A stretch of DNA of 64,000 nucleotides from an uncultured Oscillospiraceae bacterium (GTDB lineage Bacteria > Bacillota > Clostridia > Oscillospirales > Acutalibacteraceae). Numbering within the stretch: position 1 is the stretch's first letter; every line of letters starts with the position of its first letter. Shown here piece by piece: positions 58,186 through 64,000 of this stretch. A program made the position numbers and the translations under genes. Under the pieces are notes generated by a model that saw nothing but the letters and a program-made list of their open reading frames with translations, searched no databases and was not told where the DNA came from. The stretch is from positions 1 to 64,000 of the forward strand of contig USJL01000007.1 in the NCBI GenBank assembly GCA_900555015.1, in the 5' to 3' direction.

Positions 58186-60822
58186 TTACTTTTCAACCTT
58201 GCGCTGAATAAGCTTAACAATTTCAACAATAGGAATTACGGAAATTGCAAGTGCCATTGAAACCAAATATTCGGCAAATGAAATAGAAGCAAAATCAAAA
58301 GCGTTTGCAAGGAACGGAACGTAAATTACAACAGTTGAAAGAACAAGACTTATAATCATTGCGCCATAAAGGAATTTATTGTGATTTTTCATTTTGAAAA
58401 TAGATTCTCTTCTTGAGCGCATATTAAATGAATGGAAAATTTCTGCCATTGACAATGTTAAGAAAGCCATTGTCATTCCGTTTTGATGAATAAGATCCTG
58501 CGTGCCGGCTGCCATGTGCATTCCGCAAAAATAAGCGGCAAGTGTTACAACCGTTACCATTATACCCTGCCATGCAATGTCAATGCCCATACCGTTTGCA
58601 AAAATACCGTCCTTACTGCTTCGTGGAGCACGTTTCATAATATTGCCCTCTCCGCTTTCCATGCCTAATGCAAGAGCCGGGAAACAGTCTGTTATAAGGT
58701 TAATCCACAGCAAATGAACAGGCTCTAAAATTGTAAAGCCCAAAAGTGTGGCAATGAAAATAGTTAACACTTCAGACAAATTAGAAGAAAGCAAAAACTG
58801 AATTGATTTTCTTATGTTATCGTAAATTCTTCTGCCCTCTTCAACAGCGGAAACTATTGTAGCAAAATTGTCATCTGCAAGCACCATATCGGCAACGTTT
58901 TTAGTTACATCGGTGCCTGTAATTCCCATACCTATACCAATATCCGCACTTTTAATTGACGGTGCGTCGTTAACGCCGTCGCCTGTCATAGCGGTAACCA
59001 TGCCTTTATTTTTCCAAGCATTCACAATTCTAACCTTATGTTCTGGCTGAACACGGGCATAAACGCTGTAATTTTCTATTTGGTTGTTAAGTTCTTCATC
59101 TGAAAGTTTATCAAGCTCTGCGCCTGTTATTGCCGCATCTGCGCTGTCTGCAATACCAAGTTGTTTGGCAATGGCAACTGCCGTATCCTTATGGTCGCCG
59201 GTTATCATTACAGGGCGAATACCTGCTTCCTTTGCCTCAACAATAGCGTCTACAACTTCGGGACGAACAGGGTCAATCATACCTGCAATGCCAATGTAGC
59301 ACAAATCTTTTTCAAGGAATGATGGTTCCTGACTTTCCGGCATTTCGTTATAAACACGCATTGCAACGCAAAGAACACGAAGTGCCTCATCTGCCATTGC
59401 TTTGTTATCGGATAAAACAGAATTAAATATTTTCTCTGTCATAGGCACTTGTTTTCCGTTAACAAGTGCCGTTGTGCATCTGCTTAAAACGACATCAGGC
59501 GCACCCTTTGTATATTGCACAAATCCATTATTTGCACTGTGAACGGTACTCATCATTTTTCTTGAAGAATCAAACGGTGCTTCACCTACACGAGGAAATT
59601 CGGATTCAAGTTCATATTTTAACAAATCTTGCTTTTTTGCCCATTCAACAAGAGCCGCTTCTGTAGGCTCGCCTTTAACTTCACCGTCTTCAAGAACAGC
59701 ATCGGAGCAAAGTGCCATAGCTTGTGCCGCAAGTTTTTCGTTATCGCCGCTGAAATTAACAACAGTCATTTTATTTTGTGTTAATGTGCCTGTTTTATCT
59801 GAACAAATAACCTGAGTACAACCCAAAGTTTCAACAGCGGTAAGTTTTCTTATTACGGCATTGCGTTTACTCATTTTTGTAACACCAATTGAAAGAACAA
59901 TAGTTACAACAGCTGCAAGTCCCTCAGGAATAGCGGCAACAGCAAGAGAAACGGCAACCATAAATGTGTCAAGCACGGTATCAAAAGTAACACCTGCGCC
60001 GCTTATAAGCCCTCTTACAACATCAAGAACAAATATGAAAACGCAAATTCCGAGAACGATGAAAGACAATACTTTTGAAAGCTGATTGAGTTTAAGCTGA
60101 AGCGGAGTTTCGCCGTCTTTTGATTCATTTAATGCGTCGGCAATTTTACCCATTTCGGTATCCATACCGGTTGCAACAACAACAGCTTCACCTCTGCCGT
60201 ATACAACGTTTGAACCCATATAACACATATTTTTTCTGTCGCCCAAAGGAACATCCTCTGAACCTAAAGAATCAATAACATCATCTGTTTTATTAACCGG
60301 CACAGATTCACCGGTAAGCGCCGCTTCTTCAATTTTCATAGATGCGGATTTTAAAATTCTGCAATCGGCAGGCACACTGTCGCCAGCTTCAAGAACAATA
60401 ACATCACCGACTGTTAAATCTTCCGCCGCAACGGTTTCGATTTTTCCGTTTCTTTTAACCTTACTTGTTGCGGCGGCAATTTCCTGCAACGCTTCTATTG
60501 CTTTTTCTGCTTTTGATTCCTGATAAACACCTAAAACAGCATTTATAATAACAACAATCATAATAATGATAACATCCGAAGGAAATTCCTTGTTATAAAC
60601 AGATGTTATGGCAGAAACAACAGCAGCAACAATTAAAATAATAATCATTGGGTCGGCAAGCTGCATAAGAAATTTATGAATTATGCTTTCTTTTTTACCC
60701 TCTGCCAATTTGTTTTTACCGTTTTTTTCCAAACGGATTTTTGCTTCTTCTGCCGTTAATCCGGTTTCGGCGGAAGCAACGTTTTCCAAAACAGATTGTT
60801 TTGTGCTAAGATACTCTTTCAT
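58186..60822 (-). CDS. P-type cation-transporting ATPase, likely Mn2+/Ca2+ exporter
   Basis: 878 residues of the P2A type. TGES at 170-173 (actuator), P299-E-G-L in helix 4, phosphorylation site D342-KTGT, TGDGVNDAP hinge, SSNLSEV in helix 5 and NLITD in helix 6. The acidic residues needed for SERCA-type Ca sites are present. The start is ATG at 60822, eight bases after AAGGAG; an in-frame codon at 60858 lacks a site. The 5' leader holds a yybP-ykoY type riboswitch, which senses Mn2+. By analogy with riboswitch-controlled P-type ATPases of lactic acid bacteria and streptococci, I infer manganese export; calcium export is the alternative. Confidence 0.93.
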   Translation of the reverse strand: MKEYLSTKQSVLENVASAETGLTAEEAKIRLEKNGKNKLAEGKKESIIHKFLMQLADPMIIILIVAAVVSAITSVYNKEFPSDVIIIMIVVIINAVLGVYQESKAEKAIEALQEIAAATSKVKRNGKIETVAAEDLTVGDVIVLEAGDSVPADCRILKSASMKIEEAALTGESVPVNKTDDVIDSLGSEDVPLGDRKNMCYMGSNVVYGRGEAVVVATGMDTEMGKIADALNESKDGETPLQLKLNQLSKVLSFIVLGICVFIFVLDVVRGLISGAGVTFDTVLDTFMVAVSLAVAAIPEGLAAVVTIVLSIGVTKMSKRNAVIRKLTAVETLGCTQVICSDKTGTLTQNKMTVVNFSGDNEKLAAQAMALCSDAVLEDGEVKGEPTEAALVEWAKKQDLLKYELESEFPRVGEAPFDSSRKMMSTVHSANNGFVQYTKGAPDVVLSRCTTALVNGKQVPMTEKIFNSVLSDNKAMADEALRVLCVAMRVYNEMPESQEPSFLEKDLCYIGIAGMIDPVRPEVVDAIVEAKEAGIRPVMITGDHKDTAVAIAKQLGIADSADAAITGAELDKLSDEELNNQIENYSVYARVQPEHKVRIVNAWKNKGMVTAMTGDGVNDAPSIKSADIGIGMGITGTDVTKNVADMVLADDNFATIVSAVEEGRRIYDNIRKSIQFLLSSNLSEVLTIFIATLLGFTILEPVHLLWINLITDCFPALALGMESGEGNIMKRAPRSSKDGIFANGMGIDIAWQGIMVTVVTLAAYFCGMHMAAGTQDLIHQNGMTMAFLTLSMAEIFHSFNMRSRRESIFKMKNHNKFLYGAMIISLVLSTVVIYVPFLANAFDFASISFAEYLVSMALAISVIPIVEIVKLIQRKVEK

Positions 60823-60873
60823 AGCCACAACTCCTTCATACTTGGGAACAACAAACACTGTAACTTTAATTAT

Positions 60874-60997
60874 AAAAAAGACTTATACATAGTATTGCAA
60901 CTATGTATAAGTCTCATTCTGAAAAGTTAAACCAGCCTATTGGCATGAATGTTGATTTAACCCACGCAAAAAACGCGGAATTACTCCCCTATACTGT
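60874..60997 (-). promoter_or_regulatory. yybP-ykoY family (manganese) riboswitch with terminator
   Basis: On the minus strand the leader has GGGGAGTA (complement of 60982-60989), TCAACATTCATG (complement of 60944-60955) and GAATGAGAC (complement of 60911-60919), conserved blocks of the yybP-ykoY RNA. P1 pairs GTATA (60991-60995 region) with TATAC (60905-60909). The 3' P1 strand is also the 5' arm of a 14-pair terminator (60900-60913 with 60880-60893) followed by TTTTTT. Aptamer and terminator therefore compete: ligand binding should turn the gene ON. Confidence 0.85.
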
Positions 60998-61003
60998 AGT
61001 GAA

Positions 61004-61032
61004 ATTTTAACATATACCCATATAATTGTCAA
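61004..61032 (-). promoter_or_regulatory. Promoter of the riboswitch-ATPase unit
   Basis: Minus strand TTGACA (complement of 61027-61032), 17 bases, TAAAAT (complement of 61004-61009), about seven bases before the aptamer. Confidence 0.85.
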
Positions 61033-61073
61033 CATTTTTACAATTCAATTTACCGATTGTTAATAATTTGAAT

Positions 61074-61103
61074 AAAAAAATAACCGGACCTTTCAGCCCG
61101 GTT
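61074..61103 (-). terminator. Terminator of the aldolase gene
   Basis: Minus strand AACCGG, short loop region, CCGGTT (complements of 61098-61103 and 61082-61087), then ATTTTTTTATT. Confidence 0.85.
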
Positions 61104-61109
61104 AAATAA

Positions 61110-62327
61110 TTATTTTTCGTCAATTTGCTTTGAATATTTAGCAAGATAAACTGTTCTCATAAGGAAGCATTCTGCTTTTGGAACATAGTGAGCACGGTTA
61201 AAGATGTCTACATCAATAACTGCGGCACAGCCTTTATCCATAATAATTTCAAGAGCCTGCATATCACCGTCATTATTGCCTGTTACAAGAGCACCGTTGC
61301 CGTTAATAAGAACTGCGTTTCTGCCATCAATAGCTTTGCCGATTTTCTTTGCGCAATCGTCTGTATCGCCGTCAATCCAATCACAGCATTTAACATCAAG
61401 TCCAACGATTTGAGCAAAGTCATCAATCATAGGAACCATTGTTTCGCCTGTGCATGAAACGGCAACAACATCAGGGTCTGTAAGATGTTTAATAATTGTA
61501 ACATCTTCTGTTTCATAAATTGCCTTATGAATTTTAGCGCATTTAGGGGCAATTCCGTTAACACCAAGACCTGTTTCAAGGTCAACATCAACACTTTCGC
61601 CGCCAACTGTTAAAGTAAACATATTACCGTTTCTTACAGATGAACCTAAATCGCAAATTGATGACGGCATAGCACCGCAATCATTTTTCTTAAGGAAGTA
61701 GTTTCTTTTATCGTCTTCATCATATTTTTTTGCCCAAGAATGACGAAGATAGTTATCTTTAATAACCTTTTCACAACACTTTTCAAGTGAATCGGCAATA
61801 TTGAAAGCGTCTTCATAAGTGTCGCCCATACAAAGAGTGCCGTGGTGCATAAGCATAATTGCACGTGCGCCCGGATTCATCATTATGCACATTTCAACCT
61901 TTTTGCGAAGAGAATTTGTGGTTGACATTGCATAATCGGCACAAGGAACTTTATCGCCCAAAACAGGTTTAAATTCATCATAAACATTTCTGATTTCCAT
62001 GCCTGTAATGCTGACGATTGTTGCAGCCTTTTGATGAGTATGAATAACAAAATCAACTGTTGGATGATGTCTGTAAGCAGCGGCATGAACGCCTTTTTCG
62101 GATGACGGCTTAATGTCGCCTTCATATGAACAGTCATCAATATTAACAACAACGATTTCTTCAGGAGTTAAATCTTCATAAGCTCTGCCAGACGGAGTAA
62201 TAACAAACTGAGTATCTGAAATACGTGCAGAAACATTGCCCCATGTGCGAGCGATAAGACCTGTTTCAACAAGCTTTTTGCCTGCCTCAACGACTAATCT
62301 TTTAGCCTCTTCAATTTCGTATGCCAT
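61110..62327 (-). CDS. Tandem class II aldolase/adducin-domain protein
   Basis: 405 residues, about twice the family's single-domain length. The first half is a complete class II aldolase domain: TWGNVSAR (G30-N31), TPSG (44-47), SSE (75-77), metal His in H96-T-H98 and MHHG (161-162). The second half (about 225-405) repeats the fold (AKIHKAIYETEDVTIIKHLTDP, AVLINGNGALVTGN) but lacks the HTH and HHG metal ligands, so it is probably structural. Family members act on fuculose-, rhamnulose- or ribulose-phosphates. AAAGGA lies seven bases before the ATG. It follows an aminotransferase gene with a hairpin between. Confidence 0.85.
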   Translation of the reverse strand: MAYEIEEAKRLVVEAGKKLVETGLIARTWGNVSARISDTQFVITPSGRAYEDLTPEEIVVVNIDDCSYEGDIKPSSEKGVHAAAYRHHPTVDFVIHTHQKAATIVSITGMEIRNVYDEFKPVLGDKVPCADYAMSTTNSLRKKVEMCIMMNPGARAIMLMHHGTLCMGDTYEDAFNIADSLEKCCEKVIKDNYLRHSWAKKYDEDDKRNYFLKKNDCGAMPSSICDLGSSVRNGNMFTLTVGGESVDVDLETGLGVNGIAPKCAKIHKAIYETEDVTIIKHLTDPDVVAVSCTGETMVPMIDDFAQIVGLDVKCCDWIDGDTDDCAKKIGKAIDGRNAVLINGNGALVTGNNDGDMQALEIIMDKGCAAVIDVDIFNRAHYVPKAECFLMRTVYLAKYSKQIDEK

Positions 62328-62362
62328 TGTAATATCCTTTCTGAATATCCTTATCTAAGCAG

Positions 62363-62388
62363 ACAAAGGGCGGTGAAAAAACCGCCCT
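62363..62388 (-). terminator. Hairpin between aminotransferase and aldolase genes
   Basis: Minus strand AGGGCGGT (complement of 62381-62388), six-base loop, ACCGCCCT (complement of 62367-62374), followed by the weak run TTGTCT. It may attenuate rather than stop transcription into the aldolase gene. Confidence 0.5.
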
Positions 62389-62400
62389 AAATCGACTTAA

Positions 62401-63885
62401 TTAATAATCAATTTTTTCGCACTTTGAAAGAACTTTATCAAAACGACGAATACATTCATCAATGTCTTCTTCAGTGTAAGCGCTTGATGTATAAAGACGA
62501 GAACCTGCAAGTGTTACAAGACCTTCAGCCATGTAAGCAGCGCCCATGTACTGCATTTCTGTTTGACGAATGCCTGTTTGTTTAAGAACTGAAGGAATAG
62601 TCCAAATCTTTGTCCAGTCAATTCTAAACTGCATTGTAGCAACAGTATGTAAGTGGCAAATTGAACCAACGTTGTAGCAAACGAAAGGAAGATCGTACTT
62701 CTTAATTGATTCGTTAATACCCTTTGTAAGTCTGTCTGCCATATGACCTGCAACTTGGCAAGCATTTCTCTTTTCAATTTCGTTGATTACTGTGTAACCT
62801 GCGCAGCAAGAAATAGGTGTTGCAGCCATTGTACCGCCGCACATTGCCTTATGAATCTTTTTGCCTTCAGCCTTATCAAGACCTGCGCCAAGATATTTCA
62901 TAACTTCTTTATGGCCGCCGATGCCGCCTGCACCCGGATAACCGCCTGCAATAATTTTACCGAAGATTGTGATATCAGGGTCAATACCATAGTAACCCTG
63001 TGCACCTGAAAGACCGATACGGAAGCCTGTAACAACTTCATCGCAAACAAGAAGAGCGCCATATTTACGGCAAAGAGCCTGAACACCCTTAGGGAAGTCT
63101 TTATCTACAGGACGGGTTGCTGATTCAGGACCGCATGGTTCAATAAATACAGCAGCTGTGCCGCCACGGAACTTATTAAGGATAAGTTTTCTTTCAAGAC
63201 TCTTCAAATCATTTGGGAAGAATTCCTGTGTGTGCTTAAATACAAACATAGGAACACCGTGAGATTGAAGGTTAAGTGTACCAGGAACACGCATACCCCA
63301 AGCAAGCTGATCTGACCAGCCGTGGTAAGCGCCGCCCATTTTAATTACATTCTTATGACCTGTTGCAAGACGAGCAACACGAACTGCGCACATACAAGCT
63401 TCTGTACCTGAACCGAGCATACGGAACATTTCTACTGAAGGAACGCATTCGCTGATTTTCTTTGCAAGTTTGTATTCATAAGGATGGAAAAGACCTGTTG
63501 AAGGACCGCAGTCATCAAGAAGCTTTTTAACTTCTTCTTTAACAACATCATCGTTTGAACCGATGATTGTAGGACCGCCTGCCTGAAGGAAATCGAAGTA
63601 TTCATTTCCGTCGATATCATAAAGTCTGTTGCCTTTAGCCTTTGTCATAACAATCGGGAAAGGATAGTTAAACGCAAGGTTATGCTGAACACCGCCCGGA
63701 ATGATTTCTCTTGCTTCGGTAATCATTTCCTTTGATTTTGCACACTTTTTATTGAAATATTCTTCTTCATATTCCTTTAAAGCGTTTCTGTTAATTGAAT
63801 AAATTGGTTTCTTGATGAGCGCATCAAGCTGAGCAGTAATTACACCTGCGTCAGGATACTCTGAAATTGCAAATCTTGTATCCAT
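62401..63885 (-). CDS. Class III aminotransferase, glutamate-1-semialdehyde 2,1-aminomutase-like
   Basis: 494 residues of the PLP fold-type I class III group. GSGTEA (158-163) and AYHGW bind phosphate and stack the ring, D282 in CDEVVTG contacts the pyridine N, K310 in FGKIIAGGYPGAGG is the PLP Schiff-base lysine. The closest family is HemL-like. It is about 60 residues longer than HemL at the N-terminus, and no heme genes are near, so a different amino-sugar or amino-acid substrate is likely. AAGGAGG lies before the ATG at 63885; a longer in-frame start at 63993 overlaps the promoter and is rejected. Confidence 0.88.
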   Translation of the reverse strand: MDTRFAISEYPDAGVITAQLDALIKKPIYSINRNALKEYEEEYFNKKCAKSKEMITEAREIIPGGVQHNLAFNYPFPIVMTKAKGNRLYDIDGNEYFDFLQAGGPTIIGSNDDVVKEEVKKLLDDCGPSTGLFHPYEYKLAKKISECVPSVEMFRMLGSGTEACMCAVRVARLATGHKNVIKMGGAYHGWSDQLAWGMRVPGTLNLQSHGVPMFVFKHTQEFFPNDLKSLERKLILNKFRGGTAAVFIEPCGPESATRPVDKDFPKGVQALCRKYGALLVCDEVVTGFRIGLSGAQGYYGIDPDITIFGKIIAGGYPGAGGIGGHKEVMKYLGAGLDKAEGKKIHKAMCGGTMAATPISCCAGYTVINEIEKRNACQVAGHMADRLTKGINESIKKYDLPFVCYNVGSICHLHTVATMQFRIDWTKIWTIPSVLKQTGIRQTEMQYMGAAYMAEGLVTLAGSRLYTSSAYTEEDIDECIRRFDKVLSKCEKIDY

Positions 63886-63907
63886 AATTAATTTCCTCCT
63901 TAAGATT

Positions 63908-63950
63908 GGTGAGCCGTTGCTCACCTTTATTGATGTGAGCGGGCACTCAC
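63908..63950 (-). promoter_or_regulatory. Two GTGAG-N6-CTCAC dyads before the aminotransferase gene
   Basis: GGTGAGC-N4-GCTCACC (63908-63925) and GTGAG-N6-CTCAC (63935-63950), centres 26 bases apart, lie between the -10 box and the ribosome site. Equal core and spacer make a repressor site pair likely; RNA hairpins are the alternative. Confidence 0.6.
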
Positions 63951-63965
63951 TAAATTTACAGTTTA

Positions 63966-63993
63966 AGTATATCACTTTTCTACGATTTGTCAA
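63966..63993 (-). promoter_or_regulatory. Promoter of the aminotransferase-aldolase unit
   Basis: Minus strand TTGACA (complement of 63988-63993), 16 bases, TATACT (complement of 63966-63971). Confidence 0.8.
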
Positions 63994-64000
63994 ATCACTT

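Noticed and set aside
61110..62327. Frameshift between two aldolase genes
   Set aside because: The two domains are in one uninterrupted frame and the second lacks catalytic residues, so a genuine tandem protein is more likely than two joined genes.

Overview
This AT-rich window reads as chromosomal core DNA of an anaerobic, Gram-positive Clostridia-type bacterium, probably of the Ruminococcaceae/Oscillospiraceae group. That placement is an inference. It rests on a clostridial-style rpoB-rpoC-rpsL-rpsG-fusA-tuf run, a CotJC-type spore-coat/manganese-catalase gene, a ProS of the short archaeal-like type, a domain-permuted GH3 beta-glucosidase like those of Ruminococcus and Butyrivibrio, AGCS and ECF transporters, and strong AGGAGG ribosome sites with frequent TTG starts. 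I see no phage, insertion sequence, CRISPR array, rRNA or tRNA gene.

Layout. 1-3.2 kb: a ferredoxin-thioredoxin-reductase-like protein with thioredoxin, CotJC, an unlisted 34-codon hydrophobic ORF, a DUF3793 protein, and an ABC ATPase whose permease survives only as a 3' remnant behind a double-dyad promoter. 3.2-8.1 kb: GH3 enzyme, gamma-carbonic-anhydrase-like protein, lipoprotein, and a HAD-DUF523 fusion. 8.1-14.4 kb: the F1Fo ATP synthase operon atpB-E-F-(H+A)-G-D-C with its own promoter; delta and alpha are one polypeptide. 14.6-17.1 kb (+): proS and galE. 17.2-24.3 kb (-): recD2, mreB-like, cobO, and an ECF transporter (T, fused A-A', S) that probably imports cobamide. 24.4-36.8 kb (-): tuf, fusA, rpsG, rpsL, rpoC, rpoB. 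37-44.1 kb (+): peptide-binding lipoprotein, nagB, a secreted or anchored protein, metG, tatD, AGCS symporter. 44.1-46.8 kb: XRE regulator, D,D-carboxypeptidase with an altered SxN motif, and a phosphoesterase-fold protein missing metal ligands. 46.8-58.1 kb (-): rlmD-like methyltransferase, PqqD-like protein, NTP_transf_5 protein, lepA, trmN6-like, rsmI, radical SAM, mscL with a zinc ribbon, lipase-like hydrolase, iolB, Fe-alcohol dehydrogenase, EamA exporter. 58.1-64 kb (-): a P-type cation ATPase under a yybP-ykoY (Mn2+) type riboswitch, then a glutamate-semialdehyde-aminomutase-like aminotransferase and a tandem class II aldolase behind a promoter with two dyads.

The most notable items are the AtpH-AtpA fusion, the Mn2+ riboswitch and P-type ATPase pair, the degenerate phosphoesterase, the PqqD/nucleotidyltransferase pair without a visible substrate, the aminotransferase/double-aldolase unit, the HAD-DUF523 fusion and the ABC-permease remnant. 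None is proven to be a new system. All calls come from reading sequence and recognising family motifs; no database search was possible.
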